A stretch of DNA of 64,000 nucleotides from Brachypterus glaber. Taxonomy: Eukaryota; Arthropoda; Insecta; Coleoptera; Kateretidae. The stretch spans positions 12,141,916-12,205,915 of the forward strand of contig OY294045.1 of the NCBI GenBank assembly GCA_958510825.1, written 5' to 3'. The first letter of the stretch is position 1. Every line of letters starts with the position of its first letter. The notes beneath the pieces are model-generated. The model made no database searches. It was not told where the DNA came from and saw only the letters and a program-made list of their open reading frames with translations. The position numbers and the translations under genes are program-made. Positions 20,800-32,575 of this stretch are shown here, in pieces.

Positions 20800-21240
20800 A
20801 TGATTGGACTATTCCTTTCATGCATTAAGGGAAAAATTAATGCCTTACTCGATTGTTAGAGTAATTTTAGTTTTTTCAAAATATTGGTGCTAACGTAAAT
20901 TTTTGTTTTATTGATAAAAAAATTTCTCCTAACTTCTTAAAATCTTTTATATTTTACCTTTTACGTTTCTTGTAATTCTTTTATATTTAGCATCAATCAC
21001 CATCTTTTGAATAAGATGTTGCATTATTAGGATTATAATTATGATAACTATTTGCTGTTATGAAACCTGGAATGAAATCTTAATTATAAATATCAAAATT
21101 TATAGGCTATATTTTTAACTTTTTAATGATTGTGAATAAAATAGTATACATTTCTTGTCAATAAAATAACTGACTTCTGTAATTGCAGACTTGCCTTGAA
21201 GTGTGTAATTTTCTTTATTATGACATTACAGTGGAATAAA
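20800..21240. other. AT-rich spacer
   Basis: No structure recognised. Confidence 0.4.
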
Positions 21241-21243
21241 AAA

Positions 21244-21365
21244 TAGTGTATACACGAACAAAAACTATTTTTACAGCGGTTACGGTTGCCTACCTCGCTC
21301 ACTAAGCTTGGGTGGCGATCTCCGTAATCGAACTAAAAACAATATTTTTCGTCCTTGTATCATAA
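21244..21365. mobile_element. Short palindromic repeat, family of 32465-32575
   Basis: Inverted ends around ACGAACAAAAACT and TTTTTCGTCCTTGTAT flank a GC-richer centre with CTCGCTCACTAAGCTTGGG. The copy at 32465-32575 is in the opposite orientation, and 44022-44142 has a similar plan with different arms. Confidence 0.5.
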
Positions 21366-23481
21366 ACTGCTTAAATTGTTAGGTATTGTATAGTTTAAAA
21401 ATAAAACTTAATTTAAGAAGACAGAACATTCTGTTAGACAATATATTAACACACACTAATAGCACTCTGGCATTTAAACTGATAATAAATGACAAAACGT
21501 ACTATATAACCAGATTCTCGCTGTCTAACATAAATAAAAGAGCTAGTTTAACATTGATCGTTTATAATTATATTCAGAATCTGAATTTTAGATAAAGCTA
21601 AATTATTACCAAGTTTCTATTTTAAAATTTATGTTATTTGCCTCTTTTAAACCAAAATTCTTTAAAAGTTTGAACTTAAAACCCATTATTTATAGTATAG
21701 TGCATTCTGATGTTATAGTATATTACGCACCGAGTAGGCGAACCTAGTTTTTAGTGCACGAGGGTCCTCGGATGCGCCTCGTAAAAAATCACTCGATATA
21801 CACTGAAATGGTTTGCGTCGAGGTGCGCAAAAATTATCTTTAAATTACTTCTGCTCAAAAATATCGGCCCACCTAAAAAAATACACATTTTCAAATGCTA
21901 ATAACTCCAAAACTATTTAATAGATTTATTTGACCTTTTTTTTTATTTTAAAGCTTGAACTTTTAGCTCTTAATTACTGGAATAAAAATTATCAAAAATC
22001 TTTTTTTAAACCGGCAGCAATGAAAATTACACAGCTATGTTTTTTTACTGCTTCTTTCGATATGCGCACGGTTTGCCACTGCATATTTTTTTACAATTTA
22101 ATTAATTGATTTTATAGGCCAATTAAATGGGAGTAATTTCTTTTTTAACTTTTTAATTTTCCTTTTCTCGTTTAGGAGATATACGGTTTTTCTGAAAATA
22201 AACATTTTTGCAAATAACAAAAAAACTACACAGTGGATTTTATTGATTTATTTTTTAATTTGAAGCTTAAGTCCTTAACTTTTATTTATTTAATTTAAGT
22301 TTCTGGTGCAAACATGTTTAAACTGGGTTTACATTGCTTAAATAGTCATGTTTTTTTTACCCAATCTTTTTTGATTTTTTTTTGAATTTAGCCACAAACT
22401 CAAATGTTTCCATAAGTTTTAAAACTTATTCTAAAAGCCACACTTATTGTGACTGATTCCTTCTTTTATTTTTTATCATAAGTCTTCTCATTTAGGAGAA
22501 ATTAAAGTTTTTCGGAAAAAGTGACTTTTTAATCAGTGGGCTAGTGCCACCCCTGTAAAACTGCATATGACGGAAAAGCGTCGATAGAATATAAAGATCT
22601 ATTGCACTTCTATAACTTTAGCTTAAATAAATACATTTAATTAACACGTTTTCTGCGTTAGCAACTTTTTGGTTCCCAGCTCAGACTGCGTTTTGAGGCA
22701 TATATGTCGAACGAACTTTGCACAGACTGTTTAAATCTCTAATGGTACTCCAAAAACAAGTTCTAACGTCTTTTTAAGGACTTTTTGCTTTTTATTTTTT
22801 TTTAAACAAAATATTTTATCAAATAAAATAACAATAAACAAATTTTAAATTTTATTAAAATTATTTAATAACAATTATAAACACAAAAAAACGTATTAGA
22901 CGTGTATGTTTTTTTACAACAATGCTGTTTTTCGTTATTATTAGTTACATTACATTATGGTCAATAAAACATTCAATTTAATTTAACAAAACACTAAAAC
23001 TAACCAACATTACACGGTTGAGGCTAGGTTATCAATGTGTATACACTATAGTTAAAATTTATCTACATAAATATTATAGACGTTATAGTCATATTTCCCA
23101 ATGTTTTTCATACAGAATTAGGTTTTAAAAATGGTTTGAGACAGCTGTATATCCCATGCCTGGCAGCATTTACTCCTATTCTTTTCAAAATAATAATTCC
23201 ATTCCTTTTTTTGTACATTTTCCAATTTTTTTTTCACAAATATTCCATACCGTAATTTAACACAACAATAGTTCAGAACCACACAATTATAGTCCAGCCA
23301 CATATATTCCATAAGCAGTTTATTTTAAAAAATATGTATTATTTTTCCATCAAATTTGTTCCTATTTACCAGCACTTATTTCCAAGCCACCCATGAGGTA
23401 AAGTGATTAGCTCGTTTTTTTATACTGGTTTCCCCATTAGGCCTAATCCACAAAAAACTTGCAAACTCAATAAGAATAATA

Positions 23482-23625
23482 CAGAACACAATAACAGAAT
23501 ACTCAATAACAGAACACAATAACAGAATGCTCAATAACAACCATACAGAACCCAATAAAAGAATACTCAATAACAAAACACAATTAGAGAATACACAATA
23601 ACAGAATACTCAATAACAATAATAC
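23482..23625 (+). repeat. CAATAACAGAATACT minisatellite
   Basis: Irregular copies of a ~15-bp unit (CAATAACAGAATACT, CAATAACAGAACA and variants) repeat about nine times. Its two short ORFs are composition artefacts. Confidence 0.8.
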
Positions 23626-23628
23626 AGG

Positions 23629-23813
23629 ACACAAAATTTTGAAAAATGTGTTTTTAGTGTAATTACTGCTCGTATTGAGATCTACTGATCTGTATAACTG
23701 GCATATTACATGAAACTATGCTATAGTTATATGTAATATGCCAGTTATACAGGTCGGTACATCCTAATAAGAGCCGTAATTACACTAAAAACACATTTTT
23801 CAAAATTTTGTGT
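23629..23813. mobile_element. 185-bp palindromic MITE at the 3' end of the transposase
   Basis: Outer arms ACACAAAATTTTGAAAAATG and complement (38 bp, continuing through GTGTAATTAC) enclose inner arms CTGTATAACTGGCATATTAC and complement (23690-23751). The transposase stop codon (23800-23802) falls inside the right arm, so the last few residues of the ORF come from this insertion or from the native terminus. Confidence 0.75.
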
Positions 23814-24886
23814 TATAACACTGTTCTGTAACGGGTGCGATATGTCTACTATTAATATCTGATATTTCCCCCCTAGCCCTAAGTACATCCTGTACTCTAT
23901 TACTCATAGAGAGAATTAAGTTTCTTATAGTATTCTGAGGTATATTTTCCCATTCTTCCTCGACTGCTATAATTAGTTCTGGAATTGTCGCTGGCGCTGG
24001 GTTCCTTGATCGAATTCTTCTTTTTAACTCATCCCAGAGATGTTCGATTGGGTTAAGATCGGGGCTATTAGCTGGCCACTCTAAGACGTCGATACCGACA
24101 TCTCTTAAGTATCGTCTGACATTTGCTGCAGTATGCGGCTTTGCATTGTCTTGCATGTAAACAAAGTCATCGCCTATAAATCCGGCGTAAGGTACGACGT
24201 GCTCTTCCAAAATTTCTTCGACATACCTTTCCGCTGTAAGACTTCGCCTTTGCCGTCCACGTTCTTCCCTTATAATAAAAACGGGTTCAGTTTTAGCTTC
24301 CAATGATATACCTCCCCATATCATGCACGATCCACCACCATAACTAACTTTTTCTGCAATGCAGGCCTGTGCATAACGTTCTCCAGGACGTCGGTAGACA
24401 CGCTGTCTTGCATCATTCCCAAATAGACATATCCTAGTTTCATCAGAAAACATAACCTTTGCCCATTGGTTTCTGTCCCAGTTTAAATGTCTTCTTGCAA
24501 ACTGCAGCCTGGCACGACGATGGTTAGCAGTGAGTTTAGGTCCAGTTGCGGCCTTATAAGAGGAAAGGTTTCTTTCAAAAAGCCTTCGACCAATAGTGGA
24601 CCTACTTACTGCTACACCTCTTGTTTCTTGAAGCCGTGATCTCAAATTAACTGAATTTAGACGACGATTCCGCAGGGAATTAAGCTCGATAAATCGGTCA
24701 TCCCGAGCGGACGTGCACCTATGTCTGTCTGTCACGTCGACTAAAGGAACCGGACTCCTCAAAACGTTGGAATACTCTTCTTACCGCTGCTCTCGTAATA
24801 TTTAACTGTTGAGCAACATAACGCTGACTGTGCCCTTCTTGTAGCAGAGCTACAGCTTGGGCAGCTACTTCCGGACTTGTTTCCAT
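23800..24886 (-). pseudogene. Tc1-like DD34E transposase, broken by a frameshift
   Basis: The downstream 320-codon ORF (23800-24762) carries the RNase H-like catalytic domain: Asp107 in MFSDETR, Asp205 in YMQDNAKPH and Glu240 in DLNPIEHLW, with exactly 34 residues between the last two. The N-terminal helix-turn-helix part (start ATG at 24884-24886, METSPEVAAQAVALLQ...) lies in another frame and stops at 24719-24721. The break is in the TGTC run at 24722-24733, which has three units. With two units the frames join as ...RRDRHRC, the usual Tc1 linker, so a 4-base slippage duplication is the likely lesion. Total length would be about 360 residues, normal for the family. The protein would act in the nucleus, cutting at TA. 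Confidence 0.9.
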
Positions 24887-25694
24887 TTAAATAATACAAT
24901 TAAATAAAATTTTAACGAGTTAAAAAAGTATTGTCACATAAGTGACAAGTCTTGTCAATCATAAAAAAGTTAGTTACAGGGGTGGCACTAGCCCACCACT
25001 TAAAAAGTCCTTATTTACCAAAAAAACATAATTTCTCCTAAATGAGAAGACTTATGATAAAAGACGGAATCAGTCAAAATAAGTGTGGCTATTAGAATAA
25101 GTTTTAAAACTTATGGAAAGATTTGAGTTTGTGTTTAAATTGCAACAAAAAAGATCGAGTAAAAAAAACATGACTATTTAAGCAATGTAAACTCAGTTTA
25201 AACATGTTTCCAACAGAAACCTAAATTAAATAAATAAAAGTTTACGATTTAAGCTTCAAATTAAAAAAAAATCAATTAAATCCATTGCGTAGTTTTTTTG
25301 TTACTTGCAAAAATGTAAATTTTTAGAAAAAACCTTATATCTCCTAAACGAGAAAAGAAAAATTAAAAAATTTAAAAAGAGATTACTTCCATTTAATTAG
25401 GCTATAAAATCAATTAATTAAATTGTAAAAAAATATGCAGTGGCGAACCATGCGCATATCGAAAGGTGCAGTAAAAAAACATAGCTGTGCACTTTTCATT
25501 GCTGCCGGTATAAAAAAAGATGTTTGATAATTTTTATTCCAGTAAGTAAGAGCTAAAAGTTCAAGCTTCAAAATAAAAAAAAGATCGAATAAATCCATTA
25601 AATAGTTTTGGAGATATTTGCATTCAAAAATGTGTATTTTTTTAGGTGGGCCGATATTTTTGAGCAGAAGTGTAGTTTGTCAAATTATCTTAAA

Positions 25695-25835
25695 ATCAGT
25701 TTGTCAATTTGAGGTTATGTGTTTGACGTTGACTAATTTTCTGACAGCAGATATGTAAAATCAGCTCACTGTCACTTCCCAACCGTTGTCATAGGCAAGG
25801 GGTGGGAAATAGGCACTAACTACTAACTAGGGCAC
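25695..25835 (+). repeat. Dispersed repeat, copy 1 (copy 2 at 39630-39750)
   Basis: TTTGAGGTTATGTGTTTGACG through ACTTCCCAACCGTTGTCATA matches 39630-39750 with few changes. No ends or ORF are visible. Confidence 0.7.
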
Positions 25836-26060
25836 ACTAAAATTTTTTGAAAATAAATTTAAGGTTAGGGATAAAATGTAACCAGTTTCAATATCGTTCA
25901 ATATTAATTAACCAATCAATGTCGACTATTATACTTTTCGCACTAGTGCAAAAAATCAAACATTTTCGCATCATAAAGTAGCGCTTTTAGATAAAATTAA
26001 TAAAAATAGTAATTTATGGTAATAGTGAGTTAATAGTAAGCAACTTTCTCTTTGCATTAT

Positions 26061-26342
26061 GTTTTGTTTGTTTGTTTGTTTGTTTAACCTCATACTATTC
26101 TACTTGATTAAGCATCCCCTAAGTCCAGGACTTGTGTGGGCTAGTAGTAGAGGGAACCACCGGCTTATACTGACTTTCGAACCAGTTTTTATAGGAAGTG
26201 TCCGCTTCACTTATGTCTTCGCCAAATTTTCAATTATTAATTAACTGAAAAAGGCAAATCGGCGCCAGTGAGAATCGAACTCACGCTAGTTGTAGTAGAC
26301 TTGTCATGTACAGATGCGGTAGACCACTACACCAATCCTCCC
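26061..26342 (-). mobile_element. tRNA-derived SINE, copy 2 (different head)
   Basis: The body and 3' part match the copies at 6463 and 36640. The head reads GGGAGGATTGGTGTAGTGGT (A box TGGTGTAGTGG), unlike the other copies, and joins the common part at the B box GAGTTCGATTC. The tail is a GTTT/AAAC run (26061-26085). Confidence 0.88.
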
Positions 26343-26352
26343 ATATATTGTG

Positions 26353-26694
26353 TAGAGCACTGGATAGGTAGGTTTGTTAGGGTAGATATATAGTTTATAT
26401 GTCACTGTAAATGGCCACAATCTGGGAATGTCGACATTCTCCGGAGAATCCCCGAAAACTAAAATAATGGTTTACGTTAACGTTGGTCCGGTTTGGTTTT
26501 TTGTTGTTTGGTGTTTTTTTTATGCGGAGCGTTGGTTTACGTTAACGTTGGTTTTGCGCCTGTTTTTTTAGTTTTCGGACAGTCTCCGGAGTATATCGAC
26601 ATTCCCCAGATTTCGGTCTTTCACAGTAACATATACCTACAAAACCAAACAAGCTACTTACCTACACTAACAAACCTACCTATCTAGTGCTCTA
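26353..26694. mobile_element. 342-bp palindromic DNA element carrying GGTTTACGTTAAC sub-repeats
   Basis: Ends TAGAGCACTGGATAGGTAGG and near-complement. Second-level arms contain GTCGACATTCTCCGGAGA-type sequence and a TTTTCGG block. The centre has two ~65-bp units starting GGTTTACGTTAACGTTGG. Closely similar units make up part of the 788-bp array at 60606-63983. Confidence 0.75.
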
Positions 26695-26985
26695 GTCTTG
26701 TGTGAAAAGTTTTCACAAAAAACTTAAATACAGGAAAAGACACTTGAAAAATCCAGTCTTCTTTATTAAAAGGAGGACATATTTCCAGATATTTAAAAAT
26801 AAAAAATAAATCTTGTTTTGGAAAAAATTATAGAGCGCTATAAGGCATATACCAAGCAAATTATAATCCCTTATTGTATAAATACAAGGCTTCCTGTTAC
26901 AATTATGGCATTCGGTGTAAAAAATTATATGAAATACTTTAATTCTTTAGTGAATAATAAAATATAATAAATAGTGTGATATTTA

Positions 26986-27820
26986 TTTTTATTTATTTTA
27001 ATTATTTATTTATGCCAGCATGATTATGCTATATAATATACATATTATGTACAAAGAAAAAAAAATAACATTAATATTAACCATTAAAAACAGCATTTAC
27101 AAAACAAAAAAAAACAAAAATTATTGTGTAAATAAAAGAAGGCGCCACGTAGAAATTAACGTAGAGTTAAAGGCCAGGTCAGAGTCAAATAAGGACTGGA
27201 GAAAAGAGTTTTGAGTACAGGAAAGGCGTTTCACAAAATTAGCAACTTTTTTGCGTCGTAAAGCATCAAGCGTGTCAATTCCGGAATTCGCGAACATTTC
27301 TGAAGCACTATTGTAGCGGGAAAGTCTGTGTAGTATACGGAAGGCATCGTTATAACATATCCGAAGCGTGCGCCATGAAGCAGCAGTGTGGTTAAACCAT
27401 AGTTCACCAGCATAGAGGTTATAGCAAAATGTTTTTAAAAGAAGAATTTTGACTTCGGAGGAGCACTTATAAAACCTTCTGGCAATCATGTTTGCGCGGG
27501 CACATAGGCTTTTGTAGTGTCGTTGAATATCAGAATTATCACAGAGCTTGTCATTATATATATATATATATATTATATAACATGACCAAGATATTTTATC
27601 TCAGAGACGCGATCAACTAAACTATTATCGAGATACACAGGAGGAACACTAAGGTCTTTATATGAAGGGGGTTTAAATACCATCATTTTGCTTTTGTCGC
27701 CGTTGTATTTGAGAAAGAAAGCCCTAGCGAACTCTTCGCATTTTTTCACCAACATGCGAATACCCTGAAGTGAAGGACTAAGAAGGACCATGTCATCGGC
27801 GTAGCTAATGCAGTTAATCT
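26986..27820 (-). pseudogene. 5'-truncated non-LTR retrotransposon (CR1/L2-like), reverse transcriptase C-terminal part
   Basis: On the minus strand the fragment opens just before the reverse transcriptase motif YADD (27792-27803), then runs through KYNGDKSKMMVFKP and EIKYLGHVI. After a TA microsatellite it resumes with ARANMIARRFYKCSSEVKIL, YNLYAGELWFNHTAASWRTL and a carboxy end typical of CR1/L2-type elements (LRRKKVANFVKRL), with stop at 27121. The 3' end carries an AAATA-rich tail. The coding frame is split by (TA)n at about 27556-27577. It is too short to be active. Confidence 0.82.
27556..27577. repeat. (TA)n microsatellite inside the LINE reading frame
   Basis: A TA run of about 20 bases separates YLGHVI from DKLCDNSDIQ in the LINE frame and brings in a stop, so expansion of the run probably contributed to loss of coding capacity. 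Confidence 0.7.
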
Positions 27821-28291
27821 TAGCTTAAATAGATTTAATTATTATCCGTGCTAATAATTTTTATAATATAATAAAATTTCTGTAAATATATAATAGTGCC
27901 TGTAATAAATATAATCGTGTCTGTAATTATTTCCAATTTATTTTTAACATTATTAGTTATCGTGTCCCTTATAATATATAGCTTAAATCACTATAATTTG
28001 CCACTGTTACCAAATATCTTATAATGTATAGCGCAGAGTCCACTAATTTCTTTCCGTGTATCCTAAAGAATACATCTAAAGAATTCTGTAAAATTATGAA
28101 TTATCAGTTTAGAGATAATATTACTAATTACGAGCTTTTGATACATAAGCTATTATATTTGGTCCTAACTCATTACTTGTGAGTAATTAGTTTGTAATTG
28201 GTTTCCAACAAGGTGGTAATGAGGATCTTTTCTCTACCCGCTGGAATAATTAATCAGAATTCATCTTTAAGTATTAAAGCCGATCACTCCA

Positions 28292-28491
28292 NNNNNNNNN
28301 NNNNNNNNNNNNNNNNNNNNNNNNNNNNNNNNNNNNNNNNNNNNNNNNNNNNNNNNNNNNNNNNNNNNNNNNNNNNNNNNNNNNNNNNNNNNNNNNNNNN
28401 NNNNNNNNNNNNNNNNNNNNNNNNNNNNNNNNNNNNNNNNNNNNNNNNNNNNNNNNNNNNNNNNNNNNNNNNNNNNNNNNNNNNNNNNNNN
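28292..28491. other. Assembly gap (200 N)
   Basis: Exactly 200 N bases, likely a placeholder of unknown true size. ORFs across it are meaningless. Confidence 0.99.
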
Positions 28492-29240
28492 AAAGCCACA
28501 TTAATATGTGACATGTGATGTTAAGATTGTAGTCTCATTTAACAAGAATGTAGCATGGTGGGGATGTCCTAAGTCCGCCCCTAATAACATCACACAATGA
28601 CATCCCAAAAATAACGTGTTTGTGACATCATAAATCCACATTCCTGTTATATCTAATATCTTATGGATGCCGTTACTGGTACTTTAATATTTAAATAATA
28701 TCCTAGGATATTAGCTTTTTTTAAATAAAACCATTAAAAACGCTATAACCCTATAAAAAAATCGGATTTAAAATCTACCAGTAATTGAAACAATCACAGA
28801 TTGAAAAAGATAGATTCTAAATACGAAATTGCAGATTAAGCGGAGAATATATTCCTTTAATCCGTGTCCGTGGTCTTGAGAAGCTCGGCAGAGCCCCCTA
28901 TTCATTGGAAATCGTATAATGTGTATACAATTTCCTTATAATAATTTACTCTATCAACATCATCTTATATCGATTTTTTTGCTTCGAACGTCGGTGAGAA
29001 GCAAAATAACATGATATTCACGTTTAAGCCACGTTAATATGTGACATGCGATATATTTACAGCGTTGCTAAATATTTGTTATTAAATAACATGGTTGTCA
29101 CGTCACACGTGTTACGTTGCAAATGTGATGTTAAATACATGTTATTTTTCAATATTATGTGATGTTATGATTTAGTTTAAAAATACACCTAAAAGTGATG
29201 TTAATTTCTTGTAATATAACATCCCTTGCTACCTGGGTAC
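28492..29240. mobile_element. Partial repeat with TTAATATGTGACATG duplications, ends in TTGCTACCTGGGT
   Basis: CCACATTAATATGTGACATG (about 28496) recurs as CCACGTTAATATGTGACATG (about 29030). TGATGTTA motifs are frequent, and the right side finishes with TTGCTACCTGGGT, which looks like a transposon terminus. The matching left end may be lost in the assembly gap. Confidence 0.4.
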
Positions 29241-30603
29241 TTACCTTAACAAAAAAATAATGAAAAAGTATCGTGGAAATTACTAAATAAAAAATTTTGA
29301 TATTATTCTTTGGGATCTATTTAATTCAGTTAAATATTATAAATATTTCAAATATCAATAGAAATTCAATATTTATCGATACATATGCAAATCACCTGCT
29401 ACAGATTTACCTGGAAATTTATTTGAAAGGATTTAATAGAAAAATATGCAAAGTCTAAGTCAAATACATTCTTCATTGTATGATACAATTTGTATTTAAT
29501 TTAATTTTTGCAAGCTGTATTATACGAGTATCGTATAGGTAATCTTTAAGTATCCATTGTTACAGAAAAAAAGGTCTTTGAAAATCTTGAACACAGCATA
29601 AAGTAACTTCCGTTCTCTCAGAAAATTTGAATACTTCACTTTTGGTCTGAAGTACCGGATTAAGTTTTGTGCAACTAGGCATTTTTTTCATCGTTTGACA
29701 TAAGTTGTTCCGGCAGCTTAAGGTGGGCTGGAAAATAATAAGTGAGAGAGGTTATAGAGACTATTTCACAAACAATAAATAGGCCAATCAAAACGTTGCA
29801 TTTTTAGTTTCTTGACCAATCAGATCAAAATGAATCTGATAATTTTTGCACATATGCAATTATCACTTAGTTACTATGGAAACAAGAAACTGACAGTTAC
29901 TGACATCTTAATAAATGTTATATTTTTGCAAAATGTGTTTTTAATTTGTAAAGCTTACCTTTAGTTGATTTATTTTTATTAATAAGCAATATAAATGCTT
30001 ATTTTATTACCAAAACATCCTAGGTATAAACCATAATTAATTTCAGATAATATATTTTATGCACTTTCCACCTTTAAAGCTTTAAATCACTGATATTCAT
30101 GGTATTAAAAACTAATTTAAACACTTATTTATTAAAAATATATTCGCAGTAAAGAATTACGGAAATCAAAACATCAAATGGCTGCGCTGGTACCAGTACA
30201 GCGTTGCCAAAGTTTATTAGAAACCGATAGGAAATTGTTTTTTTACGGGTGGAAACACCCGTTATTTTATTTCTTTTCAGTTGAAAACTAAACTTTTTAA
30301 ACAAAAACAGCCATGATCTTTATTTAAATGCTACTATATGTGATAACCACTATTTTATTGGAATAATCTCAAGCATAAAATATCCCTCGAGCTAAGTTTA
30401 GACTTGGCAACATTAGCGAACAAGTAAAAATCTTGGATTTAAAAAGCGCGGCAAATTTGAGATTTAAATTTTTAATTATAGTTGTAAAGTAATATTGTTG
30501 TTTAGTTCTTAAATTTTTAATTTAAATATGAAACAACATAAAACATAGTAAAATTATATACTTCCTTATTTTGTTTGTGAAATAGTCTTTCAAAATACCA
30601 TTC
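29241..30603. other. AT-rich spacer
   Basis: No element ends, tandem repeats or convincing ORFs were recognised. Confidence 0.4.
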
Positions 30604-30796
30604 GTGCATGTTGAATTATACATAATTTTTTTACTGTATAAAAAAAAAATATTTTGCTTAAGGAAATTGTATTCGTGCATTTTTCGTCAAAATTCCGAGA
30701 CCGCAGGTCGAGTAACACGAAAAATGCACTCAAACAATTGCCAAGCAAAATATTTTTTTAATACGGTAAAGAAATTTTCGATAATTCAACATGCAC
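30604..30796. mobile_element. 193-bp palindromic MITE
   Basis: GTGCATGTTGAATTAT and its exact complement bound arms with AAATATTTTGCTTAAG and CGTGCATTTTTCGT. A GC-rich loop (GACCGCAGGTCG) lies in the centre. Confidence 0.75.
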
Positions 30797-30860
30797 TTAT
30801 GATATTACTACTGACAAAAACATCCGTTAGCTAAAAAAGTCACTTGTAAAATAGTTATTT

Positions 30861-30990
30861 TTGTATTAAGAGCACAAAATGACTTCAGGGTGGAATTTGC
30901 TGATCGAGGCGTCTAGCCGAGATCAGCAATCACGCTAAAGCAGAAATCACATTTTGCACTCGTAATACAAACAACATTTTTTCTACGATC
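30861..30990 (-). mobile_element. Short palindromic repeat, inverted copy of 2951-3091
   Basis: Ends with GTAATACAAACAACATTTTT then CTACG, the complement of the start of the copy at 2951. The central hairpin GCTGATCGAGGC is preserved. Confidence 0.65.
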
Positions 30991-31425
30991 TAAAATAAAT
31001 AAATAAATAAATTTCAGACAGTAGGTTACCTTACAAGGTCCCTGGGTACAATTTTCTGCAAATCTGTTGGTGTAAAAGTAAAATCCTAATCACAGTAACT
31101 CTCCATAATTCCTTCGTAACAACAAGTATCTAGCACACGAAATTAAGATTTGATTCAAAACAAATAATAATTTCATAATAAAAAAAATGGCGGACCAACA
31201 TCTGGTCGCATATAACTGACAGGTGTTTTACGATTGACATGTCGGTTGCCTACACTGTGCGCGCGAAAAAAATCACTTTTCTGCTTGCTGTCATGGTAAC
31301 GAGCAGAAAAGTAAAATACAAGAAGTAGGTTATTTCGAAGTCTGAAAACTTCATTTCTTTTTCTAGAAATGTTAACTTTTCTATTAGATCGTAGAAAAAA
31401 ATATATTTTCCGATTTGTAGCCATA

Positions 31426-32434
31426 CACAGAAAAAAAGGTTATCTTGGCAAAAGATAATAAATTATCTTGGATTTATATTACCTTAAATGGAGGTAATAA
31501 TCTTCTTTTAAGATCATGTATCCTCGGTTTAAGATTATCTGTGACTTTGGTTTCCTTTAATTATTCTCTTGGTAGAAAAATCCTTGTGTCAAGGATTTTT
31601 TCCTTAAATCCATGACATTTAAAATAGTAACAGGGAATCAAGAGTTATTATCTTGACTCAAAGCCCCTGTTGCCTTAAGGTAAAGAGTTTGCCGGCTGGC
31701 TGGCAGACAATTTGCGCAGTAGTTCTGGATATACGCGAGAGAGAAGTTAGATTTGTTTTTTTTTTGCCGTCAGTTGTCTTTAAAGGTGTATCATTGTTTT
31801 CATCTGCTTTAAAATGGACGAATTTGTATCTGTTACCCTCAAACGATGGGGATTTTCAAATTTACTTAAATTCACGGGTAAGTAGCATTAAATAATTTAT
31901 ACCTAAAAGCGCAATTTTGCATTGACGTTGCAACAAGTTTTTCTTCAAAAATAAGTGCTTTTTCCTACGACCACCTATGAAACCAAATTTCACACGATTA
32001 ACAGAGTAAGAAAGTATCACATTTCATAGGCGTGCGAAATATTATATATGTGTGGGAAATTTTTTCAAAATATTTACCATTCTATTAACCCTGGAACCTG
32101 ACTGTGGGGTCAATATGATCTTGAATCAAGAGAATCATAATCTTAAATCAAGATTATAATTCTCTTCATTCAAGATTATATTATCTTAAACCAAGACTTG
32201 GTGCAAGATATTATGATCTTGGATAAAGATAATATGATCTTAAATCAAGATAATTACATACTTGGTTTAAGATAATATGATCTTAAATAAATGGTTTAAG
32301 TGGCTTTGATTTAAGGAAATGTCCTTAAATCTAGGACCTCAAATGCCAAGTCATAGCGTTGAACATATCGAAAGCCATGGCGGCTTTGGTTCAAGATCGT
32401 TTTGCTTTGATTCAAGATATCCTTTTTTTCTGTG
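31426..32434. mobile_element. 1.0-kb TA-flanked element with AAGATAAT/TCTTGATT arrays
   Basis: Termini CACAGAAAAAAAGG and complement with TA on each outer side (31424-31425, 32435-32436). Near both ends, and especially at 32110-32290, many short palindromic blocks of the type ATCTTGAATCAAGA occur. The 80-codon ORF in the middle has no recognisable content. It resembles a non-autonomous Tc1/mariner-type element. Confidence 0.65.
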
Positions 32435-32464
32435 TATTGCAATTGAAATAATTGAATAGTAGTT

Positions 32465-32575
32465 TATAATACAAGGACGAAAAATACTGAAATTTCCACT
32501 CGAGCTCGGAGAGCGAGGTTTTCAACCGTAATCACTATAAAAACAGTTTTTGTCCGTATATCATACACTATTTTT
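32465..32575. mobile_element. Short palindromic repeat, inverted relative of 21244-21365
   Basis: ATACAAGGACGAAAAATACT at the left and AACAGTTTTTGTCCGTATAT at the right form the arms. The centre has CTCGAGCTCGGAGAGCGAGG. Confidence 0.5.

Larger units (their letters stand above)
21847..25671 (-). mobile_element. Tc1-like transposon with ~700-bp inverted repeats
   Basis: Arms 21847-22560 and 24974-25671 are inverted copies, starting ACTTCTGCTCAAAAATATCG on the outside and ending with GTGGCACTAGCCCA near the inside. The interior holds a frameshifted DD34E transposase (minus strand), a minisatellite and a palindromic insertion. TA lies close to both outer ends, but the left end seems to lack two bases, so the target duplication is uncertain. 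Confidence 0.8.
26819..28058. mobile_element. CACGGAAA element, copy A, interrupted by a LINE fragment
   Basis: Left part 26819-26985 and right part 27821-28058 together match the uninterrupted copy at 49845-50268 (shared ACCAAGCAAATTATAATC and TTATAATGTATAGCGCAGAG). The intervening 835 bp are a LINE fragment. The left terminal CACGG is not preserved here; the right end CTTTCCGTG is. Confidence 0.8.

Noticed and set aside
28198..28518. ORFs across the N run
   Set aside because: They exist only because N codons contain no stops.
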